A DNA stretch of 44,747 nucleotides from NCBI GenBank assembly GCA_021846265.1, contig JAJZCF010000005.1, positions 1 to 44,747 on the forward strand, written 5' to 3'. This DNA is from Actinomycetes bacterium (GTDB taxonomy: Bacteria; Actinomycetota; Acidimicrobiia; Acidimicrobiales; Acidimicrobiaceae). Of the stretch, positions 17,273 through 25,249 are shown piece after piece; position 1 is the stretch's first letter, and the number at the start of each line of letters is the position of its first letter. A program made the translations under genes and the position numbers. A model generated the notes under the pieces. That model worked only from the letters and a program-made list of their open reading frames with translations, was not told the DNA's origin and did not search any database.

Positions 17273-18073
17273 GTGCGGCGACGTTCGCCCCATATATTTT
17301 ACAGACCCCCCAAAATGCAAACCCTCATAGTAGCCCCCACTAGCTTTGTGCGGGTGGATACGGTACTTACCATTGAACGGTTGAGGGTGAGCAGGGGCGA
17401 CAATCTCGTGCTTGACAACGTGACAGCCGAACTTGCAAGCGGAAGTGTGACCGGACTTTTGGGAGCAAGTGGATCAGGCAAATCCACGCTTATGCGCTCA
17501 ATTGTAGGTGTCCAGCGGATCGATTCAGGAAAGATTACCGTTTTGAACCTTCCCGCTGGAGCCAAGGAGCTGAGGAAAAAATTAGGATACGTCTCTCAAT
17601 CGCCCGCCGTGTACCTCGACCTAACCGTTGTTGAAAACCTAAACTACTTCGGTTCAATTTTTGCCCTGCCCGACACACGCGTTGACGAGGTACTAGAGAG
17701 AGTCTCTCTTGCAAGCGCCCGCAAGCAACTTGCTTCGAACCTATCAGGGGGGCAGCGCGCCCGGTTGTCCTTGGCCCTTGCCCTGCTTCCTTCTCCCGCA
17801 ATTCTTGTGCTAGATGAACCAACGGTGGGCCTGGATCCACTGCTGCGTGAGGAACTCTGGGACTACTTTCACGAGCTAGCAAGTCAAGGATGCACACTCT
17901 TAGTTTCAAGTCATGTCATGGATGAAGCGGAACGTTGCGATGACTTAATCCTGCTTAGAGACGGGCAAATAATTTTCCACGCCTCACCAGCAGATCTCAA
18001 AGCATCAACGGCGACGGACAATTTAGACTCGGCATTCCTTGCTTTGGCTAAGCGAGCTGAAAATGAGCTCTAG
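17273..18073 (+). CDS. ABC transporter ATP-binding protein (ABC-2 exporter)
   Basis: 266 residues with all nucleotide-binding motifs: Walker A GASGSGKS (64-71), Q-loop Gln 109, LSGGQ (157-161), Walker B ILVLDEP (177-183) and the H-loop SSHVMDE (about 208). This is the DrrA/CcmA-like group that powers drug, lipid or polymer export with an ABC-2 permease. The true start is uncertain. GTG at 17273 opens the frame, but ATG 17315 or GTG 17353 would begin closer to the conserved LTIERLRV, and no strong ribosome-binding site picks one. It overlaps the permease gene by 11 bases, so the two are one transcription unit. The upstream pspA suggests, weakly, a link to envelope stress. Confidence 0.88.
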   Translation: MRRRSPHIFYRPPKMQTLIVAPTSFVRVDTVLTIERLRVSRGDNLVLDNVTAELASGSVTGLLGASGSGKSTLMRSIVGVQRIDSGKITVLNLPAGAKELRKKLGYVSQSPAVYLDLTVVENLNYFGSIFALPDTRVDEVLERVSLASARKQLASNLSGGQRARLSLALALLPSPAILVLDEPTVGLDPLLREELWDYFHELASQGCTLLVSSHVMDEAERCDDLILLRDGQIIFHASPADLKASTATDNLDSAFLALAKRAENEL

Positions 18074-18800
18074 GCGAATCTTCGCTACTGCTAGACGACT
18101 GCTAGAACAGTTGAAGCATGATCCGCGAACAGTCCTGCTTCTTTTAGCCGTCCCTCTTGTGCTTATGATTCTCCTTCGGTATCTCTTTGGCTCGCAACTA
18201 ACCGAATTCAACCAGCTGGCCCCGATGCTTATAGCGCTTTTCCCCTTTACCATCATGTTCGTAGTGACATCGATATCGATGCTAAGGGAGCGCATGACCG
18301 GAACCCTTGAGCGACTCCTGACTTCGCCTATTTCGAAACTTGAAATACTTCTCGGCTATGGGCTGGGTTTTGGCATTTTGGCGGTTTTGCAAGTTGCACT
18401 CGTGCTCCTGGTCACCTTCGGGCCACTGGGCATGAAAACTAGTGGAAACCTTTCGATGCTTTTAGTCTTTTCGGTGCTAGATGCCCTAATGGGCACTTCC
18501 CTCGGATTACTTTTTAGCGCTTTTGCAAATTCTGAATTTCAAGCGGTGCAGTTTCTGCCTGCCTTCATATTTCCCCAAATGCTACTTTCTGGAATTTTTA
18601 TTCCGCGCAATCAAATGCCTTGGGTGCTTAGGTACCTTTCAGACATATTTCCGTTGTCGTATGCCATCGACGGCGCTTCGCGAACGTCTGCAAGCACTGT
18701 TTGGACCCTCGCTTCCAGTGTTGACTTATCGGTGGTCGCAATAGCAATCCCACTTTCACTTGCGCTTGGTGCGCTTACTCTCAAACGGCAAACCAGCTAA
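18063..18800 (+). CDS. ABC-2 type transporter permease
   Basis: About 245 residues with six predicted membrane segments, the usual ABC-2 layout: a cytosolic start followed by TVLLLLAVPLVLMILLRYLF, the coupling motif RERMTGTLERLLTSP (about 80-94), and a late FLPAFIFPQMLLSGIFIP segment with the ABC-2 signature Pro-Arg turn. Together with the preceding ATPase it should form an exporter; the substrate is unknown. The frame is open from TTG 18039, but ATG 18063 gives a normal N-terminus and an 11-base overlap with the ATPase gene. A 12-base direct repeat, CAAACCAGCTAA, covers the stop codon (18789-18800) and recurs at 18803-18814. Confidence 0.88.
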   Translation: MSSRRIFATARRLLEQLKHDPRTVLLLLAVPLVLMILLRYLFGSQLTEFNQLAPMLIALFPFTIMFVVTSISMLRERMTGTLERLLTSPISKLEILLGYGLGFGILAVLQVALVLLVTFGPLGMKTSGNLSMLLVFSVLDALMGTSLGLLFSAFANSEFQAVQFLPAFIFPQMLLSGIFIPRNQMPWVLRYLSDIFPLSYAIDGASRTSASTVWTLASSVDLSVVAIAIPLSLALGALTLKRQTS

Positions 18801-19504
18801 GTCAAACCAGCTAAATAAACATTGTTTAGCCTTTAAGGGGTCTCTCGACTGGCCCAGGCCTTCCCAAATACCTTCTACTGGTGGTCGCCAACCAAACTGA
18901 CCGCCTCAAAAAAGATAAGGCTGAAAGTATCAAGTCATCACCGGAGTGCCGCCAACTCTTACCATGACAACACCAAGTATTACTTGATCGTCTGACATAG
19001 CGCAACCTCAGTCCGAGCACAATGGCCACAACCTCAAAAGATAGCCTTTATAACAACTTATTGACGGCTTCGTGAAGGGCCGTCGTTGGTGCCCCACCCG
19101 CAGGGTCGGGAGCTAATACTGGCGGATGCTCCCGACAACCCCCTTGATAGCTAGGACGTCTTGTCGCACCGCCCAAGTCGGCAAAAAACTCTAAAGAGTG
19201 ACCGGTACAAATGTGGGTCGAGACGAGATAAGCGCTCGAGAACCGCAGCGACTAGCAGGATTACGCCAGTCCTGGTCCAGCTGAATCCAGCGCTCAATAA
19301 GTACCTAGGCAGGCCCGCTTTATTGCCAGTAGGGTTTCCGGCAAGAAATAGGCACTTACCCCCAGCCAAAGGAGCGGCCGCCATTCCCAGCCGCAAAAAA
19401 TCGTCAAGTGTAATGGGCTGAGAATCGAGTCCAAAACGGGTCGAGAAAACCGGCGAATAGGAAGTCACATGAGTGATCGCTATAGATCACTTTGTGGCAA
19501 CGGG
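18801..19504. other. Gene-free region with two strong hairpins
   Basis: No credible coding frame. Two hairpins lie close together. GACGGC (19063-19068) pairs with GCCGTC (19079-19084), with flanking CAAC/GTTG able to extend it. GTCGGGAGC (19105-19113) pairs perfectly with GCTCCCGAC (19128-19136). Neither is followed by a U-run. They may end the ABC transcript (U-less terminators) or belong to a structured small RNA. No tRNA or other known RNA was recognised. Confidence 0.4.
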
Positions 19505-19960
19505 TTAGCCGCCCGTGAGCTTATAGGAGTAGCTTCTGGACTGAAGCATGGTCACCGTAAGATTCGGATTCGAGGCGAGAGCACCTATAGAAGCGCAGCT
19601 TCCGCGAAATTCAACCTTCGAAATCTTTCCCGATGGACTATGAGAGATAACCAATGCCTCACACACTCGAACCCTTGCAGTTTGAGAGAGCTTCGCATTC
19701 GCGGTGGGAATAGTCGTCACGTGCTGCGAACCACTTCCCGAAGAATACCTCACAAGGGGCGCTGGTGAGTGGCTAGACGTTCCGCTCTGCCAAAGCAAGG
19801 CCAGCACCAACCCGATACCGAGAATCGAAGCATCAATTAAGGCTGCAATTACTCCTATGCGGTCTGATTTAGAAAACAGACCCTCTGATTCGTCGTAAAG
19901 ATACGATTCGTGCTCGCCCGTACTGTCCACTGAAGTCAAAGCAACCACACCCAATCCCAA
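19505..19960 (-). CDS. Hypothetical single-pass membrane protein
   Basis: Up to 151 residues, unrecognised. An acidic N-terminal stretch (about 12-32) is followed by one strong membrane helix (about residues 35-59, IGVIAALIDASILGIGLVLALLWQS). Then comes an exported-looking Ser/Thr-rich part with two cysteines (about 100 and 122) that could form a disulfide. This N-in anchor plus extracytoplasmic domain is what supports coding. The start is uncertain: TTG at 19960 opens the frame, but GTG at 19930 gives a cleaner N-terminus, and no convincing ribosome-binding site is seen. It stands alone in a gene-poor region, so it could also be spurious. Confidence 0.45.
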   Translation of the reverse strand: MGLGVVALTSVDSTGEHESYLYDESEGLFSKSDRIGVIAALIDASILGIGLVLALLWQSGTSSHSPAPLVRYSSGSGSQHVTTIPTANAKLSQTARVRVCEALVISHSPSGKISKVEFRGSCASIGALASNPNLTVTMLQSRSYSYKLTGG

Positions 19961-20521
19961 ACATTGATCTACGCCGACCGCAACTACCCCACCACGAGAT
20001 TCGCCTTAGCAAAATCGGATTCAAAACACACGGGGGCGGCTTTCCGGCGCAGTTTTAACTGCCACTTGCTAGAAACGTATGAGCTCAAGCCAATATTTCT
20101 TAATAAGCTTTTCAATCAGGGGATTCGCTGTCCAAATCTCCTTATGCGGATGTTCAGGTGTGGACCCAAAGCCATATCAAGTGCAATTCAGGTCAAGTCG
20201 CAAATACAGATTGCGCCCGGCAAGGCCTTCGCTGAGCGCCTTTGTTTTTCAGCGGCAAGCGGCTTGGAGGTTAGGATCGTGCACCCCAACCGACGCGCCT
20301 TTCTGAAGCCCCTTCATCTCGAAATGGTCCTCCAATCACAAAAATGAACAAATTTGCCCCATCTACTTGGTGTTTCAGCAAACCTACAGCTATTTGGACG
20401 CCCCGATGGTGACCTATTTCTCTAGGTAAATACAGCACCAAAAGTGAATTATGTACTTAGTCAAATGAAATTAGACGAGCATAGCAACTAATCGAATATC
20501 ACTTACGGCGGAGGGCGAAGA
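19961..20521. other. Intergenic region before the sulfur operon
   Basis: A 127-codon frame (19964-20347, plus) exists, but its Arg/Phe/Pro-rich product looks like non-coding translation and it lacks a ribosome-binding site. The last 150 bases are AT-rich and must contain the promoter of the sulfur operon. GGAGGG at 20510-20515 is the ribosome-binding site of the next gene. No known RNA was recognised. Confidence 0.4.
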
Positions 20522-21799
20522 ATGAGCACCGTGATTGTTATTGGAGCAGGAACCGCCGGTACGCTTGTTGCAAACCGACTAGCCAAACAGCTCTCTCCAA
20601 ACGACACAATTATCGCAATCGATCAGGACAATAGCCACCTATACCAACCCGGACTGCTATTTGTCCCATTCGGAAAAGCCAAGCCCTCAAAGCTGACACG
20701 GCCGAGAGCAGCACAGCTGTCACGGCGAGTGACCTATATTCAGGCTTCAGTTGAAAGCATCGACACGAAAGCTAATACGGTTTTTCTCAAGGATCGCTCT
20801 CCAATCCCCTACGACGTTGCGGTCATCGCATCGGGCTCCCGGGTCGTTACAGAGGAGACAGAGGGCCTCATCGGAGAGGGATGGCTAAAAGACGCCTTTA
20901 CGTTTTACACACTCGAAGGAGCAACCGCACTACGAGACAGACTTGCCAATTTTACTTCGGGCCGAATAGTCGTCAATGTCGTAGATATGCCGATCAAATG
21001 TCCCGTCGCTCCATTGGAGTTCTGTTTCTTAGTGGATGCTTTTTTTAGTGATCGCTCAACAAGAGACAAGGTAAAGATAACCTATGTCACTCCGTTGGAT
21101 GGCGCTTTCACCAAGCCCGTATGTTCATCGATACTTGGATCGATGCTTAATGATCGCAATGTAGAACTTATTACTGAGTTCAACACTGGAAGTGTCGATT
21201 ATGCAAGCAACACCCTCGTGTCGTACGACGGTCGGACGGTTCCTTTTGATATTGCGGTTTTAATTCCACCGCACGCTGGAGCGGAATTCATCTTTAAGTC
21301 ACCAGGCCTTGGCGACGAATTTGGTTTCATACCTACTGAGCCAAAATCGTTGGTATCTAAAGTGGCATCAAATATATTCGTTATTGGTGACGCCACTGAT
21401 ATCCCGGCATCAAAAGCCGGATCTGTCGCTCACTTCGAGGGTGAAGTGGTATGCAACAATGTTCTTCATTACTTAAAAAGCGAGCCTTTTGAGGAAACTT
21501 TTGATGGTCATGCGAACTGCTTTATCGAGTCTGGTCACAAAAAGGCAATGCTTATCGATTTCAACTATGAAACTGAGCCGCTGCCGGGCAAGTTTCCACT
21601 AAGAATCGGAGCTCCCCTATTGAAGGAATCAAGGATTAACCACCTTGGCAAGCTCGCATTTGCTTGGGTCTACTGGCATGTTTTGCTAAAAGGCAGAGAT
21701 ATCCCGTTGATTGGAAGTCAGATGCCGAAGTCAGGAAAACAATTTTCAACCAAACCGGTTCGGGAAGTAACGCCTACACAATCCCAGGAGAGCCATTAG
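20522..21799 (+). CDS. sqr: Sulfide:quinone oxidoreductase-like FAD flavoprotein
   Basis: 425 residues. It should oxidise sulfide (or a persulfide) and pass electrons to the quinone pool at the membrane. The N-terminal FAD-binding motif is VIVIGAGTAGT (4-13), a second dinucleotide region ends in VIASGSR (101-107), and the conserved FVIGDATDIPASKAGSVAH (286-304) closes the FAD site. Candidate redox cysteines are 160 (PIKCPVAP, the classic SQR position), 168, 201 and 333 (ANCFIESG); 160 with 333 is the usual pair. The C-terminal part from about 355 contains aromatic/hydrophobic stretches suited to membrane association. It starts with ATG after GGAGGG and leads an operon with tusE/dsrC- and dsrE-like genes, which supports a sulfur role over NADH dehydrogenase. 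Confidence 0.85.
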   Translation: MSTVIVIGAGTAGTLVANRLAKQLSPNDTIIAIDQDNSHLYQPGLLFVPFGKAKPSKLTRPRAAQLSRRVTYIQASVESIDTKANTVFLKDRSPIPYDVAVIASGSRVVTEETEGLIGEGWLKDAFTFYTLEGATALRDRLANFTSGRIVVNVVDMPIKCPVAPLEFCFLVDAFFSDRSTRDKVKITYVTPLDGAFTKPVCSSILGSMLNDRNVELITEFNTGSVDYASNTLVSYDGRTVPFDIAVLIPPHAGAEFIFKSPGLGDEFGFIPTEPKSLVSKVASNIFVIGDATDIPASKAGSVAHFEGEVVCNNVLHYLKSEPFEETFDGHANCFIESGHKKAMLIDFNYETEPLPGKFPLRIGAPLLKESRINHLGKLAFAWVYWHVLLKGRDIPLIGSQMPKSGKQFSTKPVREVTPTQSQESH

Positions 21800-21801
21800 A
21801 C

Positions 21802-21817
21802 GTTGCCGGAGGGCAAC
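21802..21817 (+). other. Intercistronic hairpin between sqr and tusE
   Basis: GTTGCC (21802-21807) and GGCAAC (21812-21817) form a perfect 6-base stem with a GGAG tetraloop, directly after the sqr stop and just before the strong ribosome-binding site AAAGGAGG (21825-21832). It could set mRNA stability or the relative expression of the two genes. Confidence 0.5.
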
Positions 21818-21839
21818 CGGTCAAAAAGGAGGATGAAAA

Positions 21840-22157
21840 ATGACAACCGCTAGTTACGTTGGCATTGAAGTTGAGCTCAATGACGAAGGGTTTTTCACCG
21901 ATCCCTCGGCATGGCGGGAAGAGATGGCCCCGATGATAGCAAAAGAGATGGGTATTGACGAACTAACTGACGAACATTGGCGGGTCATCAGATTCGTACG
22001 GGATCGATATCTTCAAACCGGTGGTGGCCCAAGCGTGAGAGTGCTGGGAAAGACCTCCGGGGTCGAGGTGAAGGATCTTTATCGACTATTCCCTAAAGGT
22101 CCAGCAAAGCAAGCGGCCAAAATTGCTGGTATCCCAAAGCCAGTCGGATGCATATGA
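21840..22157 (+). CDS. TusE/DsrC-family sulfur carrier with one C-terminal cysteine
   Basis: 105 residues, the family's normal size. The fold markers are DEHWRVIRFVRDRYLQTG (44-61), GGPSVRVLGKT and the end LFPKGPAKQAAKIAG...PKPVGCI. The penultimate Cys104 is the canonical persulfide carrier (CysA). At position 93, where DsrC has its second cysteine (CysB), there is alanine, as in TusE. So it can carry a persulfide but cannot form the DsrC internal trisulfide. No dsrAB genes are in the window, so it probably relays sulfur between the SQR-like and DsrE-like neighbours or to another acceptor. ATG follows AAAGGAGG at 7-base spacing. Confidence 0.9.
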   Translation: MTTASYVGIEVELNDEGFFTDPSAWREEMAPMIAKEMGIDELTDEHWRVIRFVRDRYLQTGGGPSVRVLGKTSGVEVKDLYRLFPKGPAKQAAKIAGIPKPVGCI

Positions 22158-22197
22158 AAGGCAATAAAGCTTCATCAACATGCAAAAGGAGTCACAG

Positions 22198-22665
22198 ATG
22201 ACAGATTACATTCAAAAGATCTCGATAATCGTCTCCCAAGGATCCCTTGAGGGAATCTATCCCGCCCTGATCATGGCCAATGGGGCAAGATCGGAAGGAA
22301 TAGAAGCTAACCTATTTTTCACTTTTTTTGGACTAGACGCCATCAATAAAGACAGACAGGATCACATAAGACTGTCTAGTGTAGGAAATCCTGGTCTTCA
22401 CTTTCCAACCTGGTTAGGCGGTTTTCCCGGGATGTCCATGATCATGACACAGCACATGGAATCTAAAATGGAAAAGCTGGATATACCGCCAATACCCGAG
22501 TTTATTGAAATGATTTCCGATACCGGAGCTGGCCTGTACGCATGCAAGGCATCTGTTGACCTTTTTGGAATGTCGAAGGACGATTTCATTGATCAACTAG
22601 ATGGAATAATAACTGTGGGAGATTTCTATCAAATCGCTTCTGGCGGCCAGATGCTATTTACTTAG
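22198..22665 (+). CDS. DsrE-family (DsrE2-like) sulfurtransferase subunit
   Basis: 155 residues of the DsrE/DsrF/peroxiredoxin-like fold: an N-terminal IQKISIIVSQGSLEGIYPALIMANGA strand-helix unit, a FFTFFGLDAI strand, and the conserved active-site segment LYACKASVDLFGM with Cys116, the only cysteine. Such proteins bind sulfane sulfur and exchange it with TusE/DsrC or TusA partners. A short Gly/Met-rich central region with the DsrE2 character (FPGMSMIMTQHME) lies at about 76-88. An earlier ATG at 22180 is in frame, but AAAAGGAG (22184-22191) overlaps it and is correctly spaced for ATG 22198. It is the last gene of the sulfur operon and is followed by strong hairpins. Confidence 0.85.
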   Translation: MTDYIQKISIIVSQGSLEGIYPALIMANGARSEGIEANLFFTFFGLDAINKDRQDHIRLSSVGNPGLHFPTWLGGFPGMSMIMTQHMESKMEKLDIPPIPEFIEMISDTGAGLYACKASVDLFGMSKDDFIDQLDGIITVGDFYQIASGGQMLFT

Positions 22666-22700
22666 TTCGTCGGCGACCCAAAGTAGTCCGGCCCGATGGT

Positions 22701-22751
22701 CGGCCACGGTGGCACGAGTCCGCTCGTCCTCCCGGAAAATCACCGTGGCCG
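22701..22751. terminator. Long GC-rich hairpin after the sulfur operon
   Basis: CGGCCACGGTG (22701-22711) pairs perfectly with CACCGTGGCCG (22741-22751), an 11-base stem that can extend outward with wobble pairs. The loop holds a second hairpin, ACGAG-TCCG-CTCGT. It begins 36 bases after the dsrE stop. No U-run follows, so it is either a U-less actinobacterial-type terminator or an RNA stability element. Confidence 0.5.
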
Positions 22752-22768
22752 GCTCAAAAACAGTAATG

Positions 22769-22809
22769 AAACCACTCAAGCAGTGCTAAATAAGCATCTT
22801 GAGTGGTTT
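22769..22809. terminator. Second perfect hairpin after the sulfur operon
   Basis: AAACCACTCAAG (22769-22780) and CTTGAGTGGTTT (22798-22809) are a perfect 12-base inverted repeat. Inside the loop TGCT and AGCA pair around AAATA. The stem ends in TTT and is followed by GTCGCCGTTTT, so it resembles a factor-independent terminator that could work in either direction. Confidence 0.6.
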
Positions 22810-22861
22810 GTCGCCGTTTTGGCGCTAATCGAAATGCCTACAAGTTTTCATTACAATTTGT

Positions 22862-22931
22862 CTCCGCGGTGCGTAAGCCTAAGTTGGCCTCCGGGCCGCA
22901 TGGCCCGCTGGCGGAAAGGGTTACGCTGGAG
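22862..22931. ncRNA. Candidate structured RNA element
   Basis: A 70-base unit that closes on itself: CTCC (22862-22865) with GGAG (22928-22931), GCGTAA (22871-22876) with TTACGC (22921-22926), and an inner hairpin CGGGCC-GCAT-GGCCCG (22892-22907). It lies about 240 bases upstream of the aroKB start and after the terminator-like hairpins. It matches no riboswitch or RNA class I can recall. It may be the 3' part of the dsrE transcript, a small RNA, or an aroKB leader. Confidence 0.3.
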
Positions 22932-23168
22932 CTGACATGCTTTGAGCGGCCCAAGCGGAGGTAGGCTGAACCGGTAATAGTCGCTTTCGAGTAACCTTGT
23001 CCTAGTCATGTGCCACGACAAGCTTCAAGCCCCTCTTTTGACTCTCAAGGAAACAAACTTGAAGTCGCGTGTGCCAGTACCACATTCAATTTCCCCTAAC
23101 TCAGACTTGCCTAATTTTGAATCGGGCAACGAAGTCTCGGCGAGGGCCAGGACTCAGAAGGTTTAGCG

Positions 23169-24749
23169 TTGATCGTACTAATCGGCTTCATGGGCGCAGG
23201 CAAAACCACTATTGGGTATCTGCTTGCCGAGAAGCTAGGCCTACCGTTCGTTGATATAGACATTCTTATTGAGAGAAGAGAACGCAGACCGGTAAGGGAG
23301 ATTTTTGACTCTCGTGGTGAGGAGCTGTTCCGTGAACTAGAGCACGACACCATCGTTGAGACACTTGAAGGTCCCCAAGCGGTCGTAGCCCTAGGAGGAG
23401 GTGCGGCGGAACACCCCGGGACTCGACTCGCCTTAGAGAAAGCATTAGTGGTTTACTTAGAGGTTGATTACGACGAGGCCGTGCTTCGAATAGGACACGA
23501 CAGCTATCGACCAATGATGGCGAATCCAAATATTCGCTCAATATATGAGCGACGTCTCCCGATCTACCGTCGAACCGCCACGCTAACCCTAAGGACCGAC
23601 GGTCGACGGCCTGAGGCAATCGTGATGGAGATAATTTCCAAAGTTACTACTCCAGCAACCGTGCCTTCGGGTACGCGAAGTGTGCTTGTAGCCCCGATGG
23701 GAGGGGCACACCAGGTGCATATTGGATCTGGCCTGTTGAACTTCACTTCAGATCTCATTCCTCAACTGCCACACTGCAAGAAGGCATTTATCATCCACGC
23801 GGTGCAGGACCACAAGGCGGCACTCCGGGTAAGCGAGAATTTCGAAGGCTCGGAGATCTCTGCAAAGTTGATAGTTATACCGAGCAACGAAGCTGCCAAA
23901 TCGATCGAGGTCTTTCAGATGGTATCCGAAGAGCTCGCTGAGGCGTCGACTCACAGGGACGATCTTATAATCGGCCTCGGGGGCGAACCAACCTGCTACC
24001 TGGCGGGCTTTGTTTCAGCCACATATAACCGGGGTATGCACCTCGCCCTCATTCCCACCACTCTTTTAGGTCAGGTAGACTCGGCAATTGGCGGCAAAAA
24101 TGGCGTCAACCTTCCCCAAGGCCAAAATATGGTGGGTACCATTCACCAACCGGTTTCCGTTATTACCGACATTTCGGACGTAGTATTACGCAGCGATTAC
24201 GAATTTGAAACGGGGTTGGCAGAGATGATAAAACACGCGCTTATTGCCGATCGCGAACTGCTCGACCTTCTCCGAAGTCATCCCAAAGAGATCATGGCTC
24301 GTCAGTCGGACTTCCTCGGAGAGGCAATATTTTTATCTACTTCTATCAAGGCCGCCATCGTTACCGCTGATGAGCGAGAGCAGGGTGAAAGGATCCACCT
24401 AAATTATGGGCACACCTTTGGGCACGCCTTTGAGCAGCTTTTGCCGCCAAACCCAGATAGGCACGGGTTTGCAATTTCGCTAGGAATGATGGCCGCCGCA
24501 TACCTCGCGAGGCTGCAAAATCGGATATCTGATGAAGAAGTGAGAATCCACAAAGAGACACTTACCCTCTACGGCCTGCCGACGACCGCACACTTCACGC
24601 TTGACCAACTCAACCAGGTATGGCTCAAAAATAAGAAGTTCAGGTCAGGAGTTCGATTCATAGTTCTCGATGGAATTGGAACACCAGTTGGACCAGTGGA
24701 AGCTGACGAAACTACCCTAAGTCGAGTTTTGGCTGACCTTGCAGGCTAA
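23169..24749 (+). CDS. aroKB: Fused shikimate kinase / 3-dehydroquinate synthase
   Basis: 526 residues joining two shikimate-pathway enzymes. Residues 1-160 are shikimate kinase: Walker A GAGKTT (9-14), the shikimate-binding Asp pair in VDIDI (28-32), FRELE (54-58) and GGGA (76-79). Residues 170-526 are dehydroquinate synthase: LIPTTLLGQVDSAIGGKNGVN region (294-314), metal ligands Glu352 (GLAEMIKHAL), His415 (LNYGHTFGHAFE) and His432 (RHGF). Two deviations stand out: the NAD-site GGGxxxD motif reads GGEPTCY (271-277), and HGEA reads HGFA. TTG at 23169 is the only in-frame start that fits the kinase N-terminus; AGAAGG (23156-23161) is its ribosome-binding site. It is a single gene, with no other aro genes adjacent. 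Confidence 0.9.
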   Translation: MIVLIGFMGAGKTTIGYLLAEKLGLPFVDIDILIERRERRPVREIFDSRGEELFRELEHDTIVETLEGPQAVVALGGGAAEHPGTRLALEKALVVYLEVDYDEAVLRIGHDSYRPMMANPNIRSIYERRLPIYRRTATLTLRTDGRRPEAIVMEIISKVTTPATVPSGTRSVLVAPMGGAHQVHIGSGLLNFTSDLIPQLPHCKKAFIIHAVQDHKAALRVSENFEGSEISAKLIVIPSNEAAKSIEVFQMVSEELAEASTHRDDLIIGLGGEPTCYLAGFVSATYNRGMHLALIPTTLLGQVDSAIGGKNGVNLPQGQNMVGTIHQPVSVITDISDVVLRSDYEFETGLAEMIKHALIADRELLDLLRSHPKEIMARQSDFLGEAIFLSTSIKAAIVTADEREQGERIHLNYGHTFGHAFEQLLPPNPDRHGFAISLGMMAAAYLARLQNRISDEEVRIHKETLTLYGLPTTAHFTLDQLNQVWLKNKKFRSGVRFIVLDGIGTPVGPVEADETTLSRVLADLAG

Positions 24750-25249
24750 TTTGCACAAGATTTTTCGCAAATGCAAAGTACCAATTTACTGCCATATTTA
24801 AAATAACGACCCGGTGATGTCCTCCGCACCCATGCGGAATAATCCTCCAAGCCGCACATGCCGTTTTGATGGATAGGCGACTCATCCGCCAGCGATGGCT
24901 CTTTCTTGTTAGATCCGGCCAGCTCCTTAGCATCAGCCTGTTGCATGGGTAGTAGAGCCGATGGAGCTAAAAACTCCATTTTGATTGCGATTCTCCGATA
25001 TCCGCCGGAGTTACCAACTGAGGCCGCTTGGCCCTTGCGATGCACCCATCCCCCCATGATTGTGCTCACCACATCGCTGAGCCGTACAAACAGAGTTGAT
25101 TACAGTAGCTTCAAGCTATTCGGCCCAGATCTGTCTCGAAAGATCATGCTCCGCTCGCTAGCGGGCAAACCTCCGCACAAAGAGACAAACACAGAAGCTA
25201 ATGAGTACCTTGGTCAGGTCTCGCACCAGGTCCCTATCCTTTGGGATAG
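24750..25249. other. Gene-poor stretch downstream of aroKB
   Basis: No recognisable gene. TCCGCA-CCCA-TGCGGA (24823-24838) is a perfect 6-base stem with a tetraloop 73 bases after the aroKB stop and could end that transcript. Open frames of 108 codons (minus) and 142 codons (plus) cross the region, but their products resemble no family and have no ribosome-binding site. The stretch leads into a decayed gene. Confidence 0.35.

Noticed and set aside
19964-20347. 127-codon plus-strand open frame before the sulfur operon
   Set aside because: No ribosome-binding site, non-protein-like composition and no family resemblance.
22696-22935. 79-codon plus-strand open frame after the sulfur operon
   Set aside because: It is made almost entirely of the inverted repeats and has no protein-like features, so it is better explained as structured non-coding DNA.
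24746-25072. 108-codon minus-strand open frame overlapping the end of aroKB
   Set aside because: No recognisable motifs; it starts in gene-poor DNA and overlaps the aroKB stop antisense, so it is likely chance.
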